The position numbers were made by a program, and so were the translations under genes. The notes below the pieces were generated by a model. It was not told where the DNA came from. It worked only from the letters and a program-made list of their open reading frames with translations, and ran no database searches. DNA of 64,000 nt from Thermosipho sp. (in: thermotogales) (GTDB taxonomy: Bacteria; Thermotogota; Thermotogae; Thermotogales; Fervidobacteriaceae), in contig JACDNZ010000002.1 of assembly GCA_017656345.1 (NCBI GenBank), positions 62,001-126,000 of the forward strand, given 5' to 3'. Below are positions 17,977-26,477 of the stretch, piece after piece (the stretch's first letter is position 1; every line of letters starts with the position of its first letter).

Positions 17977-19281
17977 ATGAACTTTATTGAAGCATTAAAA
18001 TATCTTTATTTTCAAAGACCTTATGGAAAAATAAAACTTGGATTATATAGAATCGAAGAGTTATTAAACAGGCTTGAAAATCCTGAAAACACATTTAAAA
18101 GTATTCATGTGGCAGGTTCAAATGGCAAAGGGAGTGTAACAACATTTTCTCATTATTTGATGAAAGAACATGGATTTAAAACCGGGGGATACATTTCCCC
18201 CCATTTATCTACAATCTTAGAAAGATTTCCTATTAATGGTAATTTTGTATCCAAAGAAAGATTCCTTGAAAGTTTTGAAAAGGTAAAACTTGAATCAGAA
18301 AAAATGGATAAAAAAGGGGAAGAATTTTCTCCAAGCTTTTTTGAATTTGCTACTGCTCTTGCATTTCAAATTGATAAAGACGAAGGTGTTGAAACTGCTT
18401 CTGTTGAAGTTGGTCTAGGCGGTAGATACGATGCCACTAACGTAATAAAACCTGAGGTTTCTGTAATAGTCACTATATCCTTAGAACACACAAAAATACT
18501 TGGCCATACACTGCAAGAAATTGCTTTTGAAAAGGCTGGAATAATAAAAGAAAACACTCCTGTAGTTATTGGAAATATACCTGAACAAGCTAAAAAAGTT
18601 ATTTATGAAATTGCGGAAGAAAAAAATGCAAAAATTTTTGAACTTCACCGAGATTTTGACTTTGAAATTGTAAACTACGATTTTAACAAAAATATCATTA
18701 ATTATTATGGTGAGAAAACATATAAGAATATTGAGATTAAACTTAATGGTGCCCATCAACCAATAAATGCTGCAATTGCACTAAAAGCATTTGAGTTATT
18801 CACAAAAAACATTAATGAAGAAAATTTAAAATTAGCGTTTAAAAATGCGTTTATTCCTGGAAGATTTGAAATGTTCAAAGGCTTTCTTTTAGATGGCTCG
18901 CATAATCCACAGGCAACAGAAAAATTCATTGAAAATCTAAATTTGTACTTTAAAAATAAATCTAAAGTTGGAATTATCGGAATTTTAGATGATAAAGACA
19001 AAGAACTAATTTTATCAAAATTATGTCCACTATTTGAACAAGTTATTATCACCACTCCTCCATCACACAGAGCTCTTAATTCTCAGGAAACATATGAAAT
19101 AGCCAAAAAATATTGTAAAAATGTTTTATTTATTCATGAACCACTGGAAGCTCTAGAATACGTGGATAATGTTAATGTAGACCTAAAAATCGTTGCAGGT
19201 TCTTTTTACCTTGTCGGATACATTAGGGATTATTTAAATAAAGGCAAAATTAGCGAAGAATGGAAAATTATGCGGAGGTGA
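17977..19281 (+). CDS. folC: Folylpolyglutamate synthase / dihydrofolate synthase
   Basis: Mur-ligase-family enzyme (434 aa) adding glutamate to folates and possibly to dihydropteroate. The P-loop is GSNGKGSVTTF near residues 48-58, with ISPHLSTILERF as folate-binding loop, SVEVGLGGRYDATN, and VVTISLEHTKILG. The C-terminal domain carries LDGSHNP. It is normal length. valS-folC linkage is common in bacteria. The stop overlaps the ribosome binding site of rsfS. Confidence 0.95.
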   Translation: MNFIEALKYLYFQRPYGKIKLGLYRIEELLNRLENPENTFKSIHVAGSNGKGSVTTFSHYLMKEHGFKTGGYISPHLSTILERFPINGNFVSKERFLESFEKVKLESEKMDKKGEEFSPSFFEFATALAFQIDKDEGVETASVEVGLGGRYDATNVIKPEVSVIVTISLEHTKILGHTLQEIAFEKAGIIKENTPVVIGNIPEQAKKVIYEIAEEKNAKIFELHRDFDFEIVNYDFNKNIINYYGEKTYKNIEIKLNGAHQPINAAIALKAFELFTKNINEENLKLAFKNAFIPGRFEMFKGFLLDGSHNPQATEKFIENLNLYFKNKSKVGIIGILDDKDKELILSKLCPLFEQVIITTPPSHRALNSQETYEIAKKYCKNVLFIHEPLEALEYVDNVNVDLKIVAGSFYLVGYIRDYLNKGKISEEWKIMRR

Positions 19282-19292
19282 GAAAAACCAAA

Positions 19293-19631
19293 ATGGATAT
19301 CCTGGAAAAAATCTGGTTAAAACTTATTGAAAAAGAGGCCATTGATCCTATTATACTAGACATGACTTCCACAAATGTTCCTACTGATTATTTTGTAATC
19401 TTAACTGCCAACAGTACCCCTCATATGAAAAGTCTAAGAGAAACTATTCTGGAATTGCTTGAAGAATTTGGAAAACAAATTATATATTATGACAAAGGCG
19501 ATAACTATGATTGGTTATTAATAGATGCTGCAGACATTGTAATTCATATATTTACGAAAGAAGCACGAGATTTTTACGACCTTGAAGGTCTCTGGATTGA
19601 TGCAAAAAGGGTTAAGGTGAAAAAACAATGA
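19293..19631 (+). CDS. rsfS: Ribosome silencing factor RsfS (Iojap family)
   Basis: Binds L14 of the 50S subunit and blocks subunit joining when nutrients are scarce. It has 112 aa from ATG 19293, close to the usual 105-118. Family motifs are DPIILDMT, TDYFVILTA, NYDWLLIDAADIVIHIF and FYDLEGLW. An earlier in-frame ATG at 19260 would add 11 unconserved residues and lacks a binding site, whereas GGAGGTGA at 19274-19281 fits 19293. It overlaps mtaD by 4 bases. Confidence 0.93.
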   Translation: MDILEKIWLKLIEKEAIDPIILDMTSTNVPTDYFVILTANSTPHMKSLRETILELLEEFGKQIIYYDKGDNYDWLLIDAADIVIHIFTKEARDFYDLEGLWIDAKRVKVKKQ

Positions 19632-20866
19632 TTCTAAAAAATGCTTTTGTTTTAAGAAATTATTCTGAAACTCCTCAAAAATTGGATATCAAAATCTTAA
19701 ATGGAAAAATTGAAAAAATAAAGAAAAAAATTGAAGAAAAAAATGATGAAGTAGTTGATTTAGATAACAAGTTAATCATTCCTGGACTTGTTAATACTCA
19801 CACACATGCTGCAATGTCAGTATTTAGAGGAGTAGCTGAAGATTTGTCATTTGATACCTGGTTTTTTAAAGTGATTGATCCCTTAGAATCCAAATTAAAT
19901 GAAGAAATAGTTTACTGGACAACTCTTGTTTCATTAATGGAAATGGCATCTAATGGAATTGTAGCTTTTTGTGATATGTACATGTTCGAAGATGTTGTTG
20001 CTAAAGCCGTTGCCGATTTTGGCATGAAAGCCGTTTTAACCAGAGGACTTGTTGACATTGACGGAAATGGAAATGGCAGATTAAAAGAAACCTTTAAGCT
20101 ACTTGAAAAATGGCATGGTTTTGAAAATAGAATTTATATTGGACTTGGACCACATGCTCCTTATACATGTTCCATTGATTATTTGACAGAAATAGCTAAA
20201 ATATCAAAAGATAATGATATATTAGTCACCATGCATTTATTCGAAAATAGCTGGGAAAAAGAAAAATTCAACTTAAAAGAAATTTTAAAAACCGGCATTG
20301 CAAATAATCAACTGCTTGCTGTTCATTGTGTTCATATTGATGATAATGATATCAATCTTCTTTTTGACTATAACGTGTTCATTTCCAACAATCCATCAAG
20401 TAATCTAAAATTAGGTAATGGAATTGCTCCAATAACGAAAATGCTATCAAAAGGTTTAAACATTTCATTTGGAACTGATGGAGCCGCCAGCAATAATTCT
20501 CTAAATGTTTTATTTGAAGCACGATTATCAACTCTCCTTCAGAAAAAAGACAATCCAGAAAACATGAAGATTGAAGATGTAATAAAAATGTTAACAACAA
20601 ATGGATATAAAGCATTAAAAATAAACGGTGGAGAAATCAAAGAAGGTAATTATGCAGATTTCACAATCCTTGACTTAGATAATCCATCTTTTTTACCTAT
20701 TGAAAACATTAAAAACCACCTGATCCACTCAAATCCAAAAATTTTTGCAACAATGGTAAATGGAAAATTCATCTATTTTGATGGTCAATTTCCAACAATT
20801 GATAAAAAGGAGGTCTATAAACAATTTACGATTTCTTACAGGAAGGTTATAGGTATAGAAAACTAA
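19628..20866 (+). CDS. mtaD: 5-methylthioadenosine/S-adenosylhomocysteine deaminase
   Basis: Amidohydrolase (412 aa) of the clade whose Thermotoga member is known to deaminate MTA and SAH. The metal site is NTHTHAAM (HxH), the later histidines are in TMHLFE and AVHCVHID, and the metal aspartate is in GTDGAASNN. The N-terminal small domain (DNKLIIPGLVN) is typical. Deamination of SAH to S-inosylhomocysteine is one way of clearing the by-product of methyltransferases, several of which are in this window. A strong AAGGAGG lies inside its coding sequence (20807-20813) and serves the next gene, which overlaps by 43 bases. Confidence 0.93.
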   Translation: MILKNAFVLRNYSETPQKLDIKILNGKIEKIKKKIEEKNDEVVDLDNKLIIPGLVNTHTHAAMSVFRGVAEDLSFDTWFFKVIDPLESKLNEEIVYWTTLVSLMEMASNGIVAFCDMYMFEDVVAKAVADFGMKAVLTRGLVDIDGNGNGRLKETFKLLEKWHGFENRIYIGLGPHAPYTCSIDYLTEIAKISKDNDILVTMHLFENSWEKEKFNLKEILKTGIANNQLLAVHCVHIDDNDINLLFDYNVFISNNPSSNLKLGNGIAPITKMLSKGLNISFGTDGAASNNSLNVLFEARLSTLLQKKDNPENMKIEDVIKMLTTNGYKALKINGGEIKEGNYADFTILDLDNPSFLPIENIKNHLIHSNPKIFATMVNGKFIYFDGQFPTIDKKEVYKQFTISYRKVIGIEN

Positions 20867-21777
20867 GTGTTGAATTAAAGAAAAAATATGGTACCAAAGT
20901 TTATAGATTACCTATAAACGCCGGGTTTACCTGTCCTAATCGTGAAAATGGACTTCCCGGTTGTTTATTTTGTGACGAAACAGGAAGTGGCTTTACAACA
21001 TTTAATGGTATAGATATAAAATCTCAAATAATGGAAATGAAAAAAAGATATTTAAAAAAAGGTGCTGAAAAATTTATAGCATATTTTCAAAATTATTCAA
21101 ATACATATGCAGATATAAATAAACTTAGGGAAATTTACAAGCAAGCAATTGATGAAGATATTGTTCAAATTGCAATTTCTACAAGGCCTGACTGTATCTC
21201 TGATGAAATACTTGATTTACTTGAAGAACTCAAGAAAAAAATCGATGTTTCAATTGAAATGGGGCTTCAAACTGCAAATTACCATACATTAGTAAAAATG
21301 AACAGAGGTCATACTCTCGCTGAGTACATAAACGCAGCTATTAAAGTTAAAAACAGAGGCTTTGAACTGGTTTCTCATGTAATTTTAAATTTTCCAGAAG
21401 ATAATATGTTAGATGTCATTGAAAGTGCAAAGATATTGTCCGTTCTTGGAGTTGATGGTGTAAAAATTCATTCATTATACATTGTAGAAAATACAATTCT
21501 TGGAAAAATGTACAGAGAAGGAAAAATCAAAATAGGTACACTTAATGATTTTGTTGAAAAAGTTGTTAGATTTTTGGAATATCTATCCCCAAAAATTGTA
21601 ATACATAGATTGGTTGCTGATCCCCCAAGAAATGGAACAATATTTGGAAACTGGGGTAAACCAAAGATTCAGATCATTAACCTTATTGAAAAAACATTAA
21701 AAGAAAAAAATACCTATCAAGGGAAGAAATTTACGAGTTGGTATACTCCAAAAACTGAAAAATTTAAAAAGAAGTGA
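20824..21777 (+). CDS. Radical SAM protein, TIGR01212 family (YhcC-like), apparent AUU start
   Basis: Elongator/Elp3-like radical SAM protein of the uncharacterised TIGR01212 group. The cluster motif is C-x9-C-x2-C around FTCPNRENGLPGCLFCD (about residues 31-47), and later QTANYHTLVKMNRGH is typical. The first ATG (21031) lies after these cysteines and would remove the radical SAM core. The frame is open back to a stop at 20818-20820 with no ATG, GTG or TTG before the motif. A perfect AAGGAGG at 20807-20813 stands 10 bases before ATT at 20824, giving 317 aa, normal for the family. I therefore call an AUU start. Function unknown; tRNA modification has been suggested for relatives. Confidence 0.8.
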   Translation: MYDFLQEGYRYRKLSVELKKKYGTKVYRLPINAGFTCPNRENGLPGCLFCDETGSGFTTFNGIDIKSQIMEMKKRYLKKGAEKFIAYFQNYSNTYADINKLREIYKQAIDEDIVQIAISTRPDCISDEILDLLEELKKKIDVSIEMGLQTANYHTLVKMNRGHTLAEYINAAIKVKNRGFELVSHVILNFPEDNMLDVIESAKILSVLGVDGVKIHSLYIVENTILGKMYREGKIKIGTLNDFVEKVVRFLEYLSPKIVIHRLVADPPRNGTIFGNWGKPKIQIINLIEKTLKEKNTYQGKKFTSWYTPKTEKFKKK

Positions 21778-21782
21778 TTAAG

Positions 21783-22520
21783 ATGTTTTATATTGGAACA
21801 TCAGGGTGGAGTTATAATCACTGGAAAAATATTTTTTATCCAGAAGATCTTGAAAAAAACAAATGGTTAAAATATTACTCTTCACATTTTAACACAGTAG
21901 AAATTAATGCAACTTTTTATAGACTTCCTTTCGAAAATATAGTCAAAAGCTGGTATAAAAAGACCCCAGAAGATTTTGCTTTTTCGATAAAAGGTCCAAA
22001 AATTATCACCCACAAACTGAGATTAAAAGATATTTCTGAATACTTAGAAAAATTTATTAAAAGGGTAAATTTCTTAAACGAAAAACTAAAAATTATACTT
22101 TGGCAATTACCACCTTCTTTAAAAGAAGATAAGTTACTTTTAGAGGAATTCATTTATATTCTTCCTAAACACGTTAAACACACCATTGAATTTAGACATT
22201 CTTCCTGGTTTGTTGATAGCATTTTTAACTTATTAAAAGAAAACAACATAAGTTTTTGCATTAGTGATTCCTCTAGATATAAAGGTATATGGATAAAAAC
22301 TGCTGATTTTGTTTATATAAGGTTCCACGGTCCAACCAGATTGTACACATCTGAATATGGTGAAACATCTCTAAAAAATTTTGCAAAGAAAATTCTAGAA
22401 TTTAACTGTGAAACTTATGCTTATTTCAACAATGATTTCAATGGTTATGCTTTAAAAGATGCAAAAAAGCTGCTTGAATTTCTTAATACAAACTACTCAC
22501 AATTTAACAAAAAAGAATAA
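21783..22520 (+). CDS. DUF72 (YecE-like) protein
   Basis: A 245-aa TIM-barrel protein of the DUF72 family, biochemical function unknown. Family features are the start MFYIGTSGWSY, FNTVEINATFYRLP, LWQLPPSL, IEFRHSSW and the C-terminal YAYFNNDFNGYA. A GTG at 21774, overlapping the stop of the radical SAM gene, would add three residues; ATG 21783 has the better-spaced GAAGTGA site. It is the last gene of the plus-strand run that begins with valS. No terminator hairpin is visible in 22521-22616. Confidence 0.88.
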   Translation: MFYIGTSGWSYNHWKNIFYPEDLEKNKWLKYYSSHFNTVEINATFYRLPFENIVKSWYKKTPEDFAFSIKGPKIITHKLRLKDISEYLEKFIKRVNFLNEKLKIILWQLPPSLKEDKLLLEEFIYILPKHVKHTIEFRHSSWFVDSIFNLLKENNISFCISDSSRYKGIWIKTADFVYIRFHGPTRLYTSEYGETSLKNFAKKILEFNCETYAYFNNDFNGYALKDAKKLLEFLNTNYSQFNKKE

Positions 22521-22616
22521 TGATTTATATTTTACAACAAATAAACTATAAATCCTTTTTATTCTCTTTCTATAAAATAATTTTTTATTAATCAATAATC
22601 CATAATATCTTATACC

Positions 22617-23987
22617 CTAGTCTTTATTTTCTTCTATAAGTTTAAGCACTTTCTCAAGCATTGGATCAGAATTTCCAGTTATCCATTCTAACTTTTCTTC
22701 TTTTGTCATTGTAATTTCATAATCTAATGTTATTTCTTGATATTCTGGAAAGTACATATATGAACCAGGAATATAAGCGTAAAGTTTTACTGCTGGCAAA
22801 TACTGCATAAAACCATTACCCCCAAGAGTAGTATTCATTGAGTATACAGGTCTTTGACCTATTACCTTTCCAAGTTTATTGTTTTGAACAATCGCTGTGA
22901 AAACTATTGCTGCAGATGATATTCTACTATCTATAAGCAACCATACTTTTCCTTCAAAAGCTGGAACTCTTGGCTTTACTATTAAAGCAGAATTTTTTTC
23001 AATCACTTCCCCTTTTGTGCTCTCATCGTAACGAACTCCTGCACTTTCTAAAGCCTTTATATTGTATTTAGAATTTCTTATACGTTCTTTGAATTTTATA
23101 TAAAGCTCTTTTTTTACTAAATGTCCTAGTACTTCTGCTCCATTATCTAATGTTCCCCCAGGATTTCTTCTTATATCTATTATTAGGTCCGTCATATCTC
23201 TGTTTTTTTCAAAAATTTCCTTTAAAAATTCCCTAAAATCAGTAAACAGCGTTCCTCTAATGCCAAAACTCCATATTCTCATTATTCCTACATTTCCTCT
23301 TCTTTCAAATTCAAATGGAAGTTTAGAACTATTTATGTTTTTCTCTTCAAACCTTCTTAAGTATTCTTCCTGAACTAAAGCTTCTACCTTTTCTTTCTTC
23401 TTTAATCCATTGTATTCAAATTCTATTTCTACACTTTTTTTGTCCCAGAAAGTTGGTATTAAAGCAAGATATCTGGACAAAAAACGTTCTCTGAGATCAT
23501 TATTGTCTTTTATGTTAACATATTTCTCAAATTCTTTTATAACTTCTTCTGAAGGAATACCATCTATTTTCAAAATCTTTGACTTTACTGGTACATCATC
23601 AATTAAAGAAAAAACAACATAGATATCGCCATCTATAACATAAGGTGAAAAAGGAAATACTAAATTATCATTTGAAAAAGGAAATACTATACTACAGTGG
23701 TAATCATTTAAATAATGAAAAAGTGGTGCAACTGTTTTGAAAAACTCTAATTTATCCATAGGCTTGTCAAGTTTTTTTCTTATATCTTCAACAATTTCTG
23801 TAAACTCTGGTTTTTTAACTAAACCATCTGGATCAATGTAAGCTTCTTTTAAGAGGGTAACTAAAAAATCAAAATCGCGTTGCAATTTCGCCACTTCAAT
23901 TTTACCTGCAAAAGTTAAGGATGAGAAAATTGTAAGTGTTAAAAAAATAAAAAGTAGAAACTTCCTAATTTTTGCACCACTCATCAT
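22617..23987 (-). CDS. Exported S41-family (C-terminal-processing-like) peptidase
   Basis: A 456-aa protein with an N-terminal signal peptide (hydrophobic residues about 10-25, likely cut after TFA). The mature part resembles S41 tail-specific proteases: a tricorn-core N-terminal segment, DLIIDIRRNPGG near residue 265, and LLIDSRISSAA, in which the serine of the SSAA stretch is the probable nucleophile. No obvious PDZ domain. It probably cleaves or binds proteins in the periplasm; whether the catalytic set is complete cannot be judged without alignment. ATG ATG at 23987 follows a GGGGGG tract. It stands alone between a convergent and a divergent unit. Confidence 0.8.
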   Translation of the reverse strand: MMSGAKIRKFLLFIFLTLTIFSSLTFAGKIEVAKLQRDFDFLVTLLKEAYIDPDGLVKKPEFTEIVEDIRKKLDKPMDKLEFFKTVAPLFHYLNDYHCSIVFPFSNDNLVFPFSPYVIDGDIYVVFSLIDDVPVKSKILKIDGIPSEEVIKEFEKYVNIKDNNDLRERFLSRYLALIPTFWDKKSVEIEFEYNGLKKKEKVEALVQEEYLRRFEEKNINSSKLPFEFERRGNVGIMRIWSFGIRGTLFTDFREFLKEIFEKNRDMTDLIIDIRRNPGGTLDNGAEVLGHLVKKELYIKFKERIRNSKYNIKALESAGVRYDESTKGEVIEKNSALIVKPRVPAFEGKVWLLIDSRISSAAIVFTAIVQNNKLGKVIGQRPVYSMNTTLGGNGFMQYLPAVKLYAYIPGSYMYFPEYQEITLDYEITMTKEEKLEWITGNSDPMLEKVLKLIEENKD

Positions 23988-24470
23988 GAACTTCCCCCCG
24001 TATCTTCTGTAAAAAATTCAAATTCATAGTAAATGTTTTTAAACCTTACTTTCTCAAATTGGTATATATAAACATCAAAATTTTCTTTTAATTCTTCAAC
24101 TTGAAAAATATCAAAAAAAGAAAAACAAAAAACATATAAATTTTTATTGTAACCAATATTTATTCTACAAATTTAAACTCTTTCCAACAATACCCAAAAA
24201 TTTACATAATACTTGGTTTTTTCAAAATATTTACGATCATAATAGTTGTTTTTTTCTATGGATAATTGTATTAAATAAATAATGCCAAAATTATAACTTA
24301 ATAAAAATTCTACTTTTAACCTTAAGTTGACACTTTACATCATTTTAGTTAGGAAAATACTTTATCTTATACAATCAACATTATAACGTTTTGTTAAATC
24401 TAATAAGCTATATAAAGAAGCTTTGTACATTGCTTTGCATATAAATAATTTAGTTTTAAAATAGTTAAAT
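23988..24470. other. Gene-free AT-rich stretch upstream of the S41 gene
   Basis: No credible open reading frame, RNA gene, repeat array or terminator is visible on either strand. The part nearest 23988 must hold the S41 promoter, but I find no clear -35/-10 pair. Confidence 0.5.
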
Positions 24471-24498
24471 TTGACAGCAATCTCTTTTATGTTAGAAT
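24471..24498 (+). promoter_or_regulatory. Strong promoter candidate far upstream of the 24868 methyltransferase
   Basis: Perfect TTGACA (24471-24476), a 16-base spacer ending in TGT, and TAGAAT (24493-24498), so also an extended -10. Transcription from about 24505 would give a leader of roughly 360 bases before the methyltransferase start. Confidence 0.65.
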
Positions 24499-24504
24499 CA
24501 TTTA

Positions 24505-24867
24505 TATTAATAATAATTTACTATACCATAAACCAACAGAAATTATAGTATCAATTATCTTAAAAATTAAACTTAAGTTTGAAGTATAGGGCGAGCAAAA
24601 TTTTTGGAAAAATTGTGAGGACAGAAGCTATGCTATAAAAGGTAGGCTATGCTGGTTAGTAAGCTTTGATTTGAAATGTGCAATTTTTACGAACGCTGAA
24701 CAATTAACAAAAACTTAAAACATTATGATAAATGTCCAAAAATTTCCCGGAACAAATTATGGAAAAAAACTTAATGTACTGAAGAATGAAATAGAAAAAT
24801 GAGTCAATCTACTTAAAAAACTTTCTCAAAATAAATCTTAATTTTTACTAATAAAAGGGGGAATATC
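24505..24867 (+). other. Long untranslated leader or degraded gene; possible structured RNA
   Basis: The stretch contains a 7-bp inverted repeat (TACTATA 24519-24525 and TATAGTA 24544-24550). A GC-richer block at about 24588-24690 follows, with a stem near AAAATTTTTGGAAAAATT and two copies of CTATGCT. The block loosely recalls c-di-GMP-I riboswitches (AGGGC, GNRA-like loop, AGGACAGAAGC, GGTAGG), but the family's conserved core is not matched, so I do not name it. One plus-strand frame is open from 24591 for about 43 codons, then broken by TAA and TGA, which could instead be a decayed gene. The binding site GGGGG lies just before ATG 24868. Confidence 0.3.
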
Positions 24868-25656
24868 ATGGATTCTAAACTATACGATAAGTATTTACAT
24901 AATTGGATAGTAGATTTATACGAACAAACAGTAACAGAAACAGAAGATGTTCAGATGATCAAAAAACTAATTGGAAATCACCCTCAACAACATATTTTAG
25001 AAGTATGCTGTGGTAGTGGTCGGATTCTTGTTCCATTAGCAAAAGACGGCCACATAGTAACCGGGATTGACATTGATAATCTAATGATTGCAAAACTTTT
25101 TGAAAAAACTTATAAATTAGAAAACATTACAATTATTCAAGCAAATGCTGCTACGATCGATTGGGGAAAAGGATATGATGTAGTAATCCTGGGTGGTAAT
25201 ATTCTACTCAATATCGTAACGGAAGACAATATTAAAACAGTTCAACAAAAATTTATCCAAAATGCTTATCATGCGCTTAAACCGGGTGGATATATGTATC
25301 TGGATAACAATTATTTTGCCCATCCCGAATATTTTTTCGGTCAACCAGGAGAACGCATAATTTTCGAAGGTACCGATAGTTCAGGAACTTATGGGCGCTA
25401 TATTCTTACAAATGAGAAATATGACTCAAAAACACAAATAGTAACTGGTACGCGTCGTTTTGAACTTAAATTAAAATCTGGCGAAACTTTTTGTAAAGAG
25501 GAAACTTATATAAAGTATGTCCCTACAATCCAAGAAACGGAACAATGGATAATTAACGCTGGATTTATTATCGAACAAAAGTATGGTAATTACGAAGGTG
25601 ATCCAATCAGTGAAATTACAAGACGAGCAATTTATTGGGCAAAAAAGCCAGAATAA
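24868..25656 (+). CDS. Class I SAM-dependent methyltransferase, probably acquired by transfer
   Basis: A 262-aa cytosolic methyltransferase. Motif I is LEVCCGSGR near residues 45-53, followed by VTGIDIDN, DVVILGGNILLNI and LKPGGYMYLDNN. The substrate is unknown. Codon use differs from all neighbours: six of seven arginines are CGN (CGG, CGC, CGC, CGT, CGT, CGA), whereas the adjacent nfi uses one CGN in seven. This points to recent horizontal acquisition, perhaps from Firmicutes. It stands alone behind a 360-base leader and before the nfi promoter. Confidence 0.85.
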   Translation: MDSKLYDKYLHNWIVDLYEQTVTETEDVQMIKKLIGNHPQQHILEVCCGSGRILVPLAKDGHIVTGIDIDNLMIAKLFEKTYKLENITIIQANAATIDWGKGYDVVILGGNILLNIVTEDNIKTVQQKFIQNAYHALKPGGYMYLDNNYFAHPEYFFGQPGERIIFEGTDSSGTYGRYILTNEKYDSKTQIVTGTRRFELKLKSGETFCKEETYIKYVPTIQETEQWIINAGFIIEQKYGNYEGDPISEITRRAIYWAKKPE

Positions 25657-25706
25657 TACAATTAAAAAAATTAGGTAATTTAGAGCACAGTTAATTATTC
25701 TTCCTA

Positions 25707-25715
25707 TGTTATAAT
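25707..25715 (+). promoter_or_regulatory. Extended -10 promoter candidate of nfi
   Basis: TGT plus a perfect TATAAT (25710-25715), about 87 bases before the nfi start; the -35 region is poor. Confidence 0.5.
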
Positions 25716-25802
25716 TAATGCTGAACTTTACCTTAAAAATGTTTTTTTATAATCTATATTTAAATTTTTTAGAATTCTTTTAATTATAAAAGGGGAAAAA
25801 TT

Positions 25803-26477
25803 ATGAACTACAAAAAATTACACGAATGGGCTGTAACGCCAAAAGAAGCTATAAAAATCCAAAACAATCTAAAAAAACTTCTTAAATTTAAACCTTTCAA
25901 CAAGGAAATAGCCTTAGTTGCAGGAGTCGATTTGTCATTTTTTGAAAATTTCGGCCTTTCGGTAATCGTAGTAATCAACAGAAACTTTGAAATCAAGGAA
26001 ATTACATATCATATTCAGGAAGTAAAATTTCCATATATTCCTGGCCTTCTTGCTTTTCGAGAAGGCCCAATTTTCCTAAAAGCATGGGAAAAACTTAAAA
26101 CAAATGTCGATATCGTATTTTTTGATGGGCAGGGTATTGCTCATCCAAGGATGCTTGGAATCGCAAGTCATATGGGATTATGGATAGAAAAACCAACAAT
26201 TGGAATTGCAAAAAGTAGATTAGTTGGAACTTATAAAAGCTTACCATATGAAAAGGGTAACTATTCTTATCTTGAGTTTAATGGAAATAATGTAGGAGTA
26301 GTTTACAGAAGTAGAACAAATGTCAAACCAATTTTCATTTCCCCTGGGCACTTAATAGATATCGAAAGTAGTCTAACAATAACCGAAAAGTTTATAACTA
26401 AATATAAACTCCCGGAACCTACAAGGCTTGCTCATATTTATTCGCAAAAAATAAAAAAAGAACATTTAACCAGTTAA
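25803..26477 (+). CDS. nfi: Endonuclease V (deoxyinosine 3' endonuclease)
   Basis: DNA repair nuclease (224 aa) that nicks one base 3' of deoxyinosine, product of adenine deamination, a frequent lesion at high temperature. The RNase H-like active site is visible: D43 in GVDLSF, E87 in FREGP, and D108 in FFDGQGIAHPR; the later GIAKSRLVG is also conserved. These match the catalytic residues known for the Thermotoga enzyme within two positions. ATG 25803 follows AAAAGGGG. Its 3' end overlaps the convergent LCP gene by 12 bases. Confidence 0.95.
   Translation: MNYKKLHEWAVTPKEAIKIQNNLKKLLKFKPFNKEIALVAGVDLSFFENFGLSVIVVINRNFEIKEITYHIQEVKFPYIPGLLAFREGPIFLKAWEKLKTNVDIVFFDGQGIAHPRMLGIASHMGLWIEKPTIGIAKSRLVGTYKSLPYEKGNYSYLEFNGNNVGVVYRSRTNVKPIFISPGHLIDIESSLTITEKFITKYKLPEPTRLAHIYSQKIKKEHLTS

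Noticed and set aside
21031-21777. Truncated radical SAM gene starting at ATG 21031
   Set aside because: The sequence upstream is open and encodes the family's cluster motif, so the gene is whole and only its start codon is unusual.
24588-24690. c-di-GMP-I riboswitch
   Set aside because: Some stretches resemble the family, but the conserved GGGCAAACC and GACGCAAAGC-type core is not present, so it is listed only as an unexplained leader.
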